Below the pieces are notes generated by a model. That model searched no databases, was not told the DNA's origin, and saw only the letters and a program-made list of their open reading frames with translations. A DNA stretch of 64,000 bases from JABDMH01 sp965223165. Its GTDB lineage: Bacteria > Bacteroidota > Bacteroidia > Chitinophagales > Saprospiraceae. Of this stretch, positions 44,410 to 52,661 are shown in pieces (position 1 is the stretch's first letter; each line of letters starts with the position of its first letter). A program made the translations under genes and the position numbers. The stretch is taken from contig CBDCVQ010000016.1 in assembly GCA_965223165.1 (NCBI GenBank), positions 496,001 to 560,000 of the forward strand. The letters run 5' to 3'.

Positions 44410-46473
44410 CTAGCGAGCGGGCTCCGGATACTCGACCCGTATGTGATGTATGCTTTTTAGCACCTGCTTGAAGGTCTGGCGCGCCGATTCCACCTCCTCA
44501 AAAGATATCGCTGCCTCGACGAGTTGATGCTGGTCCAGCTTGAACTGGATGATGCGGTCCACTAGGTCAGAGATGTCGGACTCCGTGGGCTCCTTGAGAC
44601 TCTTGCAAGCCGCCTCGATGCTATCCGCCAGCATGAGGATGACCTGCTCTCGTGTCTTGGGCCTGGGTCCGGGATAACGAAACTGGCCTTCCTCCGCGGG
44701 ATCTCCGCCGTCCTTAATAAAGGTCTGGTAGAAGTACTCCACCCTTGTCGTACCATGATGCGTGTTGATGAAGTCAATAATGACTTGCGGAAGCCGAGCC
44801 TTTCTTGCCATCTTTTCGCCTTCGATCACGTGGTCGATAATATGGCGCGCGCTCTGTGCAGCGTCCATCTCATCATGGGGGTTACTGGTGGATTGGTTTT
44901 CGATAAAGACCGCGGGCTCCTTGATTTTGCCGATATCGTGATAGAGCGCAGCTACCTTGACGAGCTGGGTATCTCCTCCGATCTTGTCCAGGGCCGCCTC
45001 CGCCAAATTGCCGACTTGCAAAGAGTGCTGAAACGTGCCGGGAGCTTTGAGCGAGAGGTCTTTGAGCAAGGGTTTATTTAGATCGGCCAACTCAGATAAG
45101 CGCATGGACGATGTGAAGCCAAAGACACGCTCCAGGAGCGGCACCAATGGATAGGCCAGCAGGGTTAGGACCACATTAAGGGTAAACCAAACATATATAG
45201 ACCAATCCACGGTCTCAATGCTGCCCTCCTTGATCAGAGACAGGCCCAGATATCCGAGGCAGTAGGCCAGAAAGATGAGCAGAATCGTCGTGAAGAACTT
45301 AGAGGAATATCGCGTCACCTGATTGGCTAGCACGGCCACCACACCCGCCAGAATCTGTAAGAAGGTAAACTCATAGCCCAGGGACGACAGAAAGCTAGCG
45401 AGCAATACAATGGCAATCATCGTAAAGAGGGCGAGGCCATCGTTATAGAAAGTCTTGATCACGATGGGCGCGATGCAAAAGGGGATCATATAGGCACTCA
45501 GGGTCCCGTTGGCCTCGACCACATGCACCAGGTAGCTGAACAAGACCAGCCACAGCATGACAAAGGTGAGCTTGCGGGGACTATCAAAAACCGGTCGGTG
45601 ATGCGTCTGGATAAAGGAGAGAAGAATACCCACGATTAGCAGCGTGAGCAGCAAATAGCCACCCATGACCACCCAACGACTTTTGTTGGCTGACAACTCC
45701 GCCTCGTATCGCTGCTGATATGACAGGAGTCGCAGAAAGATATCGGACGTGATCAGGCCGTTCTTTGGCACGATCAGATCGCCTTGGCTCACCTTGCCTC
45801 TTACCCTCGATATCTTCTGTCGTGCTGCCTCCGCAAACTTCTCCCCGATCTCTGCATCAAAGCGAATATTTGGCCTTATTTCTCTTTCGATCAGCGGATA
45901 CAATACCGATGCATCCGACAACCCGCTTTCCGACAGTTCATGTCGCACCAGCTCCAAAGCGTCGTCGACATAGAGTGGGTGCCCCTCGTACAGCCGGTTG
46001 CCAGCAAGGATCCGCTTGGCTGCTGATTCGGGTAGATCAGTACTGTCTCCGTCCATGATGCCCAACGCATAGAACTTATTGAGGACGGATTTGCCTTTGA
46101 GGCTGTAGGTTCGGCCATTAGCCAGGATGTGTCCATGCACCTCCGGATCGAGTGAAGGCAAGATTTGGGTCAGCGCCGCTTGAAAATTGCTGATGGCCTG
46201 CTCCGAGACGGAGGTGTCGCGTACAAAATAATAGGCATGCTCACGATTTACCTGGGCCAACGCACTGTCGATCTCGCTCTGCGGCTTGAGAATAGCAAAA
46301 TCGAAGGGAGCTACCAGATCCTCATACCTCCAGACCTGCCCCTCCTGAAACTCATACTTGAATCGAGTATGATTGGGAAATATCAGACTTATGAGGAATA
46401 CGATCAGCAACAGTATCCCATAGGTCACAATCTCGTGCCGATGTTCAGTCACCCACCTCAGTAACCCACGCAT
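44410..46473 (-). CDS. 7TM-HD phosphohydrolase, PgpH/YqfF-like
   Basis: 687 aa. An N-terminal membrane helix (about 18-37), an extracytoplasmic 7TMR-HDED domain of about 230 residues, a cluster of seven membrane spans (about 260-440), then a cytoplasmic HD domain with HSLQVGNLAEAAL, LYHDIGKIKEP and INTHHGTTRVEYFY. This layout matches PgpH, which degrades cyclic di-AMP. The catalytic HD residues are all present. Confidence 0.93.
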   Translation of the reverse strand: MRGLLRWVTEHRHEIVTYGILLLIVFLISLIFPNHTRFKYEFQEGQVWRYEDLVAPFDFAILKPQSEIDSALAQVNREHAYYFVRDTSVSEQAISNFQAALTQILPSLDPEVHGHILANGRTYSLKGKSVLNKFYALGIMDGDSTDLPESAAKRILAGNRLYEGHPLYVDDALELVRHELSESGLSDASVLYPLIEREIRPNIRFDAEIGEKFAEAARQKISRVRGKVSQGDLIVPKNGLITSDIFLRLLSYQQRYEAELSANKSRWVVMGGYLLLTLLIVGILLSFIQTHHRPVFDSPRKLTFVMLWLVLFSYLVHVVEANGTLSAYMIPFCIAPIVIKTFYNDGLALFTMIAIVLLASFLSSLGYEFTFLQILAGVVAVLANQVTRYSSKFFTTILLIFLAYCLGYLGLSLIKEGSIETVDWSIYVWFTLNVVLTLLAYPLVPLLERVFGFTSSMRLSELADLNKPLLKDLSLKAPGTFQHSLQVGNLAEAALDKIGGDTQLVKVAALYHDIGKIKEPAVFIENQSTSNPHDEMDAAQSARHIIDHVIEGEKMARKARLPQVIIDFINTHHGTTRVEYFYQTFIKDGGDPAEEGQFRYPGPRPKTREQVILMLADSIEAACKSLKEPTESDISDLVDRIIQFKLDQHQLVEAAISFEEVESARQTFKQVLKSIHHIRVEYPEPAR

Positions 46474-46476
46474 ATC

Positions 46477-47025
46477 TTATCCTTTGCTGGTCCAACGCAC
46501 TTCTTCGACTCCTCGTTCCTGCGCAATGTGCCGTGCTAACATGAAGAAATAGTCAGATAGGCGGTTCAAATATATCAGCACGCCGCTCGGGATATCTGCC
46601 CCATGGCTCAACGAGATCACTCGACGCTCCGCCCTTCGACAGATGGTGCGGCAGATGTGTGCCAGGCTTACTAGCTCATCGCCTCCCGGTAAAATGAAAT
46701 CTCTCAACGGCGCTAACTCTGCTGCAAGCTCGTCAATCCATCCCTCGATCTTGGTGGCCTCGGCCAAAGCATCGAGTCGAATGGGTGCGGTGGTACCCGG
46801 GGCCGTAGCCAAGGTCGAACCCAGGTCAAAAAGCGTGTGCTGAATGTCCAGTAAATGCTGTCTTTGTGCCAGGCCCTTCATCCCATCGGCGAGCAGGCCG
46901 AGAAAAGAATTTAGCTCGTCAATGGTACCGTAGGCCTCAATTCTAATATCGTCCTTGCCGAGCCGCTGTCCGCCAAAAAGTGCTGTCGTTCCGTCGTCGC
47001 CCTTCCGTGTATATATCTTCATCAT
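46477..47025 (-). CDS. cob(I)alamin adenosyltransferase, PduO type
   Basis: 182 aa. IYTRKGDDGTTALFGGQRL and EAYGTIDELNSFLGL bind ATP and cobalamin; RTICRRAERRVISL and YLNRLSDYFFMLARH follow. Makes adenosylcobalamin from reduced cobalamin and ATP. The frame opens at 47139 but the family begins MMKIYTRKG at 47025. It lies 3 bp before the HD-phosphohydrolase gene on the same strand. Confidence 0.94.
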   Translation of the reverse strand: MMKIYTRKGDDGTTALFGGQRLGKDDIRIEAYGTIDELNSFLGLLADGMKGLAQRQHLLDIQHTLFDLGSTLATAPGTTAPIRLDALAEATKIEGWIDELAAELAPLRDFILPGGDELVSLAHICRTICRRAERRVISLSHGADIPSGVLIYLNRLSDYFFMLARHIAQERGVEEVRWTSKG

Positions 47026-47107
47026 CTCGGTCCCCTGCCTAAACAGATAAAGGTAACAATTCTGCGTGCGACCTCGAGGTCTACATGGAGATCGGGATGT
47101 CGGATGT

Positions 47108-47806
47108 CTAAGCGACCTTGGACGGATTGAGCATGTCACTCTCTATCTCGCCATCGCGCAGTCGCACCACTCGGTGGGCATGCTCCGCAATGTCCTGCTC
47201 GTGCGTCACGAGAATGATCGTGTGGCCGGCCTCATGAAGCTTTTCCAGGATGTCCATGATCTCGTATGAGGTCTTGGTGTCCAGGTTTCCGGTGGGCTCA
47301 TCGGCCAGAATGATCGAAGGATCATTGACCAGCGCTCTGGCTACAGCCACCCGCTGCCGCTGCCCACCCGAGAGTTCATTGGGTTTGTGGTCAATCCGGT
47401 CGGCCAGCCCCACGGTCCCCAGGACTTCCCTCGACTTGTCCGTTCGTTTGTCCTTGCTCAATCCGGCATAGACCAAAGGGAGAGCTACATTGTCCAGAGC
47501 ACTCAATCGGGGTAAGAGATTAAACGTCTGAAAGACAAAGCCAATGCGCTGATTGCGAATGACTGCCAATTCATCGTCGGCCATCTCACTGACGCGCTCT
47601 CCACTGAGGAAATACTCTCCGGTCGTGGGCGTATCCAAACAACCCAGCAGATTCATCAAGGTCGATTTGCCTGACCCCGAGGGACCCATAAGAGCCACAA
47701 ATTCATTGGGGTAGATATCTAAGTCTATGGAGCGAAGAGCTCGCACCTCCGTGGAGCCCATCTGATAGGTCTTCGAAAGGTTCTTGACAGCGATGACTGG
47801 TTTCAT
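47108..47806 (-). CDS. LolD/MacB-type ABC ATPase, 232 aa
   Basis: Walker A GPSGSGKSTLMNLLG, Q-loop FQTFNLLPRLSALDN, signature LSGGQRQRVAVARALV and Walker B IILADEPTGNLD. The NLLPRLSALDNVALPLVYAG segment is that of the MacB/LolD subgroup that powers lipoprotein release or drug efflux. Permease partner is not adjacent. Upstream on the same strand is gatC, 11 bp away. Confidence 0.92.
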   Translation of the reverse strand: MKPVIAVKNLSKTYQMGSTEVRALRSIDLDIYPNEFVALMGPSGSGKSTLMNLLGCLDTPTTGEYFLSGERVSEMADDELAVIRNQRIGFVFQTFNLLPRLSALDNVALPLVYAGLSKDKRTDKSREVLGTVGLADRIDHKPNELSGGQRQRVAVARALVNDPSIILADEPTGNLDTKTSYEIMDILEKLHEAGHTIILVTHEQDIAEHAHRVVRLRDGEIESDMLNPSKVA

Positions 47807-47817
47807 ATGGTGTGTAT

Positions 47818-48111
47818 TTATGTGCGTTTGATCACTTTAGGAACGGTAAAATAGGTGTCAACCTTGTTTGGTGCATTGCGCAGGGCCTCCGCCTGGTCCA
47901 ACTGACCTTTCACCTCGTCCTCTCTCAGCACCGAGTGCACATCGGTCATATGTATCAGTGGTTCCACCTCCGTAGTATCGACTTCATCCAGCTTCTCTAC
48001 CATGGCTAAGATGTCTTCCAAGTCCTTTCTAAGGTGCTCCCGCTCATCCGCCGACAATTTCAACCGGGCCAGCTTCTCCAACTTTAATATTAGCGCTTCA
48101 TCAATTGTCAT
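47818..48111 (-). CDS. gatC: aspartyl/glutamyl-tRNA amidotransferase subunit C
   Basis: A 97-residue GatC: KLEKLARLKLSADEREHLRK, DLEDILAMVEKLDEVDTTEV, PLIHMTDVHSVLREDEV. Stabilises the GatA/GatB amidase that converts Glu-tRNA-Gln or Asp-tRNA-Asn. gatA and gatB are not in the window, as is common in this phylum. Confidence 0.93.
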   Translation of the reverse strand: MTIDEALILKLEKLARLKLSADEREHLRKDLEDILAMVEKLDEVDTTEVEPLIHMTDVHSVLREDEVKGQLDQAEALRNAPNKVDTYFTVPKVIKRT

Positions 48112-48232
48112 TCTCAGTTCTTAGATGGAGGTCAAAATCGGGTCGTCCAAAATATGGATCTAATGTACTAGTATTGATTTTTAGAAGTCGTATTTTGCCC
48201 GAAATCTTAAACCTGACCGCCTTTATCACTTA

Positions 48233-48865
48233 ATGTCTGCCGTCAAAGCCAAGTATATCGCTGTCGCGGGAAACATCGGCGCCGGCAAGACGACCCTCAG
48301 CACTCAGCTAGCCAAGTATTACAATTGGCAGGTACATTACGAAGACGCGGATAATAATCCCTATCTGGCTGACTTCTATGACGACATGAAGCGTTGGGCT
48401 TTTAATCTGCAGATCTACTTTCTTAACAGCCGATATAAGCAGGTGCTCAAGATCTTGCAGGGAGAAAGTACGATCATCCAGGACCGGACGATCTATGAAG
48501 ACGCCTACATTTTTGCACCCAACCTGCACGAGATGGGCCTGATGTCAACACGCGACTTCCAAAATTATCTCGACCTCTTTCAAACCATGAGCTCGCAGGT
48601 CAGTGGCCCGGATCTTTTGATTTACCTACGGGCAAATATTCCCACATTGGTCAGCCGAATTCACGAGCGAGGGAGGGACTATGAGGGCAGCATGAGTCTG
48701 GACTACTTGAAGAAATTGAATCAACGCTACGAGGAGTGGATCGGCAACTACGATGAAGGGAAGCTCCTCATTATCGATGCCGACAATGTCGACTTTCGCA
48801 ACAATCCGGAGGATCTGGGGATCGTGATCGACCAAGTATCGAGTCAACTCCATGGATTGTTTTAA
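48233..48865 (+). CDS. deoxynucleoside kinase, 210 aa
   Basis: P-loop GNIGAGKTTLSTQL at residues 13-26, the DRTIYEDAYIFA motif (equivalent of the DRS motif) and lid arginines in RIHERGRDYEGSMSLDYL. This is the dGK/dCK/TK2 family that phosphorylates salvaged deoxynucleosides. Which base is preferred cannot be read from sequence alone. Its stop TAA overlaps the ATG of the avidin-like gene by one base (TAATG). Confidence 0.92.
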   Translation: MSAVKAKYIAVAGNIGAGKTTLSTQLAKYYNWQVHYEDADNNPYLADFYDDMKRWAFNLQIYFLNSRYKQVLKILQGESTIIQDRTIYEDAYIFAPNLHEMGLMSTRDFQNYLDLFQTMSSQVSGPDLLIYLRANIPTLVSRIHERGRDYEGSMSLDYLKKLNQRYEEWIGNYDEGKLLIIDADNVDFRNNPEDLGIVIDQVSSQLHGLF

Positions 48866-49293
48866 TGCAAGGCATGGTGCTGCTCATCCATAGCTTTTAT
48901 CTATTATTGACTTTGGCTCCGCCTTCAGATACTAGCTGCCACCTGGTGGGCGTCTGGCAAAACGACTTGGGCTCACAACTCTTGATTGACTCCGTCAGCG
49001 TGTCGGGTGAACTGTGCGGAAGCTACCGCTCGCTGCCCAGCGTGGAAGGCAAAATATTTGCCCTGCAGGGATATGTCAATCAAGATGACGAACAATCCGG
49101 CGGGGCCATCGCGCTTAGCTTTGCCGTCCGGTGGGAAGGCTTCGGCAGTCTGACTTCCTGGGCCGGTTATGTGGATGCCGACTCGAGCGGATGTTACATC
49201 AAGACCATGTGGCACCTGGTGCGTCCACAATCGGAGGAGCCGTGGGAACGCATCATCACCAACAGTTCTACCTTCAGGCGTGTGGAGCCCTAG
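48865..49293 (+). CDS. avidin/streptavidin family biotin-binding protein
   Basis: 142 aa. A hydrophobic signal peptide (about residues 1-22) precedes the avidin barrel. The biotin-contact residues of streptavidin are nearly all matched: Asn23 and Ser27 in VWQNDLGSQL, Tyr43 and Ser45 in GSYRSLP, Trp79 in FAVRWEG, Ser88, Thr90 and Trp92 in SLTSWAG, Trp108 in KTMWHLV, Trp120 in EPWERI. The Asp128 position is Ser (NSSTF). Exported biotin binders may starve competitors of biotin. Coupled to the deoxynucleoside kinase by a one-base overlap; functional link unclear. Confidence 0.88.
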   Translation: MQGMVLLIHSFYLLLTLAPPSDTSCHLVGVWQNDLGSQLLIDSVSVSGELCGSYRSLPSVEGKIFALQGYVNQDDEQSGGAIALSFAVRWEGFGSLTSWAGYVDADSSGCYIKTMWHLVRPQSEEPWERIITNSSTFRRVEP

Positions 49294-49471
49294 CATCCAG
49301 CCTCATCACCCAAGCCATTTTGTCTGCGTCACCGATGGGGGTCTGGCTAGCGTCAGATCTTGCTCGGCTCAGATGGTAGATCCCTGCGGCAAGCATGAGG
49401 TGAAACAGGATGGTAGCTATCACCGCTATTGTTCGAAACTTGCGAGCCCTTCTTTGTTCTCTAGCCGTCAT
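49274..49471 (-). CDS. small single-span membrane protein, 65 aa
   Basis: A basic N-terminus (MTAREQRRARKFRT), one membrane helix (IAVIATILFHLMLAAGIYHL) and a short tail. It overlaps the 3' end of the avidin gene by 20 bp in the opposite sense and starts 73 bp before the divergent SGNH gene. Basic-helix-tail layout is gene-like; no family recognised. Confidence 0.55.
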   Translation of the reverse strand: MTAREQRRARKFRTIAVIATILFHLMLAAGIYHLSRARSDASQTPIGDADKMAWVMRLDARAPHA

Positions 49472-49544
49472 CTCCTTTTATTTGCAAGACGACGCTACTG
49501 CCAGTCGTAATTTTAAGATTCCGTTAAAAAAACCTAAGCCACAT

Positions 49545-50201
49545 ATGTCCGTCCACCAGATTTGCCTCTTACTCCTCCTCTTCGCCACTTCACCCCGGGC
49601 TCATGGTCAAGATCCCCTGCGTTTTGCCGACCAAATTCGAGCCTACGACAAGCAACCCATACCGGTGGATGAGCCCCTTATTGTTTTTACGGGAAGCTCT
49701 AGCATTCGCATGTGGAAAAACACTGCGGCATACTTTCCCGAGTACACGATCTTGAATCGTGGTTTTGGAGGTTCGCACATGTCGGACCTCCTTCACTTTG
49801 CCGAGGAGTTGATCATTCGATATCGGCCAAGCCAGGTATTCATCTATGAGGGCGACAACGACCTGGGAGCCGGCAAGACGTCCGCCCAGATTTTGAGCAC
49901 GACCAAGGAGCTGGTGCAGTTGCTCCAATCTAAACTCCCTAAGATGGAGATTGTCCTGATCTCTCCCAAGCCCAGTATAGCCCGATGGGACCGCGCGGAT
50001 AGCTACCGTGAGCTAAATCGTCTGCTGGCCGCCTACGCGGAGGATCAAACAGGTGTCAGCTTTGCAGATGTGTGGTCCCCTATGATCGACGCTGATGGCG
50101 AAGTCATGAAGGACATCTTTCTCAAGGACGGGCTACATATGAACGCCAAAGGCTATGACATCTGGGCGAATGTGATTGGTCCCATGCTACGCAACGACTA
50201 G
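49545..50201 (+). CDS. SGNH/GDSL-family lipase or esterase, 218 aa
   Basis: A signal peptide (MSVHQICLLLLLFATSPRAHG) precedes an SGNH hydrolase. Block I is FTGSSSIRMWKN with the nucleophile Ser, the glycine block NRGFGGSHMSDL, block III EGDNDLGAG, and the C-terminal KDGLHMNAKGYDIW with catalytic Asp and His. Likely acts on ester or acetyl groups of lipids or glycans. The frame opens at 49410, but ATG 49545 starts the signal. The TAG stop (50199-50201) is the CTAG end of the repeat that follows. Confidence 0.88.
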   Translation: MSVHQICLLLLLFATSPRAHGQDPLRFADQIRAYDKQPIPVDEPLIVFTGSSSIRMWKNTAAYFPEYTILNRGFGGSHMSDLLHFAEELIIRYRPSQVFIYEGDNDLGAGKTSAQILSTTKELVQLLQSKLPKMEIVLISPKPSIARWDRADSYRELNRLLAAYAEDQTGVSFADVWSPMIDADGEVMKDIFLKDGLHMNAKGYDIWANVIGPMLRND

Positions 50202-50430
50202 TAGAGTTTCGCATGAAATCTTGTGGTTGATCCTAAAGGGCTTTGGTCCGCATACTTCGTTGCCAAGCCTCGCCATAGCTACGGCTATGTCTGGCCACCC
50301 ACCCGCATTCGGGGTACCCTCACTTCTCGCATGGTCATGCTCGACTCTACGAGATCGTTCGGTCATGCCTCGTCTGCAAACAAAATCCTATCAGAATTAT
50401 TCGACACATCTAATGCGAAGATCTAACTAG
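50198..50430. repeat. MITE-like dispersed repeat, full copy (233 bp)
   Basis: Starts CTAGTAGAGTTTCGCATG and ends GCGAAGATCTAACTAG; both outer tetramers are CTAG. Interior blocks GGTCCGCATACTTCGTTGC, CCTCGCCATAGCTACGG and GAGATCGTTCGGTCATGCC are shared with 9811-10041. It sits between convergent gene ends (SGNH hydrolase and NhaC) and fills most of that 315-bp gap. Confidence 0.8.
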
Positions 50431-50516
50431 CACACCGATCAAGATGGAAGATGACCGTTCAGACAGCTTCAAATTTGGGACTCAGGATGGGAAGGGTTTT
50501 TGCTTGGCCACGCCGC

Positions 50517-52556
50517 TTAGGCCGGGGCCAAGGGTACAGGCTTGCCCACTCGCGAAATCACCAGGTATAGGGCCGCTACGCCGCCAAGCAGAATGGCAAA
50601 ACTGATTGCCCATCCTCCCCCTAGGAAGGTGGACAACGTCCCCCCCACCAAGCTGACTATGCCCACTGTGATCGCGTAGGGCAACTGTGTGCGGACGTGA
50701 TCGATATGATTGCAGTCTGAAGCCAGGGATGAGAGGATCGTGGTGTCGGAGATCGGACTGCAATGATCGCCGAGGACTGATGCCCCAAGCACGATAGAAA
50801 TGACATTGAGGAGAAGTTCCAGCGACACCGGATCGGGCACACCTCCAGCCTGTGCAATCGCCCATGTGGTTGGGATGGCAATCGGATATAAAATGGCCAT
50901 CGTGCTCCAACTCGAGCCGGTAGAAAAGGCGGTCACAGCAGACAGGACAAAGATGAGCGCCGGCATCATGTAGGGATTGATGGCACCCTTCAACACCGAG
51001 GTCAGATAGTGTGCTGTCTCCAACTCCTCGGTGGTAATGGCCAGCGACCAGGCCAGGGCAAGAATCAGAAGGGCGGGCATCATCGTCTTAAATCCCGTAA
51101 CCATGGTGTGCATGGTGTCAATCACCCGCATAATGCGATTCCAAAGGGTAATGCCGATGGCCACAATAACGCCTGACAAGGAGGCCCATAGCAGCGCCGT
51201 GTAGGAATCTGCAATACCGATCAGCTTGCCGATCTTGCGAAAAAAACCGGGATCATCTCCTGTAAAGAGCAAACCCATCTCACTCCATAGGGCAGACCAG
51301 GTGTTGGTTTGCCCCGCCCCGATGGCGGACAGTTCACCGGCCAGCGCATCCATACCGGTGCTATATAGCCCAAATATGGTCATGAGGATCACGGTCATGA
51401 CCGGAAAGAAGGCATGCTGCCACTTTAGCGGAGCCCCGGGTACCGGCGAAAGATCTTCCATGTTGGGCTCGTCTTCGTCCGGTGTCGCAGCACTGCTGAC
51501 CTGCCCCGTCGTACGTGCCCGCACTTCCGCAGAGTGCATAGGCCCGTATTCGCGTTTCATCTTGATCAGCAGCAGAATAAAGACGAGGGTCAGCACCGGA
51601 TAGAATGAGTATTTGAGCGAACTGATGAACACCGAATAAGGGGTCATCTGGTAAGGTATATCCTCAATCTTTGCCCATCCTCCGTCGATATAACTGAGCT
51701 CCGCGCCAATCCAGGTAGTGATGAAGGCCACCGCTGCGATGGGCGCAGCCGTGCTATCGACGATGTAGGCCAGTTTTTCTCTGGAAATCCGGAAGCGATC
51801 GGTGACCGGCCGCATGGTATTGCCGACGATCAACGTATTGGCATAATCGTCAAAGAAAATGGCCACCCCCAGTAGCCAGGTGATAAATTGCGTGCTGGCA
51901 GGTGAGCGAGCGTACTTTGATAAGGACTTTACCACCCCCGCCATTCCACCATTACGGCTGATGATGCCTACCATGCCCCCGATCAGCAAGGAGAAAATGA
52001 TAATACTCAAGTGCGCCGAATCCGTTAGTGCTTGCACGATGTACTTTTCGATGACCTTAAAAAAGGATTGAAGGAAGTAATACAAACTATCGATGCGCAA
52101 TCCTCCAATGATAAAGGCGCCGGTCCAGATACCGACAAAAAGAGAGGTCAACACCTCCTTAAATATCAGGGCCAACGTGATAGCGATCAAAGGAGGCAGA
52201 ATGGACAGCCATAGAGGGATCGATACAATCCTCGCCTGGCCATTCTTCTTAGCGGAGACGTGAAACAGATGGAGACGGTCAGACGGAGTCTTCAACGAGA
52301 CCAATGTGCCGGCCGGTGTGAGGCTATGTGGGACGAATGCTTGCCCGTCGGAAAAGGACATCGGAACGACGTCACCATCTACCACAAAAGTGTGTACTCC
52401 ATCACTGATCTGGTGTGAGATCACCAAGCCTTTCTGGGCCGGTGAGAAACTCAAGCTCAATGCGTCGGCATGGCCAGGTTGTGCGACCGCTACCGCACCC
52501 AGTAGAGCCATAAACACAGTCAAAAGCAGCGGTCGAAAGCACATATTGACAATCAT
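50517..52556 (-). CDS. NhaC-family Na+/H+ antiporter with exported N-terminal domain
   Basis: 679 aa. The first about 115 residues comprise a signal-like helix (LLLTVFMALLGAVAVA) and a small beta-rich exported domain (LSLSFSPAQKGLVISHQISD); this is not part of the standard NhaC. From about 120 on there are about 12 membrane spans: WLSILPPLIAITLALIFKEV, FDDYANTLIVGNTMRPVTDR, STAAPIAAVAFITTWIGAEL, FSTGSSWSTMAILYPIAIP and LGDHCSPISDTTILSS are NhaC hallmarks. Start ATG 52556 is chosen; 52544 or 52580 are alternatives. Confidence 0.88.
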   Translation of the reverse strand: MIVNMCFRPLLLTVFMALLGAVAVAQPGHADALSLSFSPAQKGLVISHQISDGVHTFVVDGDVVPMSFSDGQAFVPHSLTPAGTLVSLKTPSDRLHLFHVSAKKNGQARIVSIPLWLSILPPLIAITLALIFKEVLTSLFVGIWTGAFIIGGLRIDSLYYFLQSFFKVIEKYIVQALTDSAHLSIIIFSLLIGGMVGIISRNGGMAGVVKSLSKYARSPASTQFITWLLGVAIFFDDYANTLIVGNTMRPVTDRFRISREKLAYIVDSTAAPIAAVAFITTWIGAELSYIDGGWAKIEDIPYQMTPYSVFISSLKYSFYPVLTLVFILLLIKMKREYGPMHSAEVRARTTGQVSSAATPDEDEPNMEDLSPVPGAPLKWQHAFFPVMTVILMTIFGLYSTGMDALAGELSAIGAGQTNTWSALWSEMGLLFTGDDPGFFRKIGKLIGIADSYTALLWASLSGVIVAIGITLWNRIMRVIDTMHTMVTGFKTMMPALLILALAWSLAITTEELETAHYLTSVLKGAINPYMMPALIFVLSAVTAFSTGSSWSTMAILYPIAIPTTWAIAQAGGVPDPVSLELLLNVISIVLGASVLGDHCSPISDTTILSSLASDCNHIDHVRTQLPYAITVGIVSLVGGTLSTFLGGGWAISFAILLGGVAALYLVISRVGKPVPLAPA

Positions 52557-52661
52557 TATGCGTTGTTGTTGAAGAAACAAATATTTTGCGAGTTATCAGA
52601 AAAGTCGGCCACGCGGTGCCGGCCGCTGCAAATTGCTGATGATGAAATCTCCGTACGCTCG

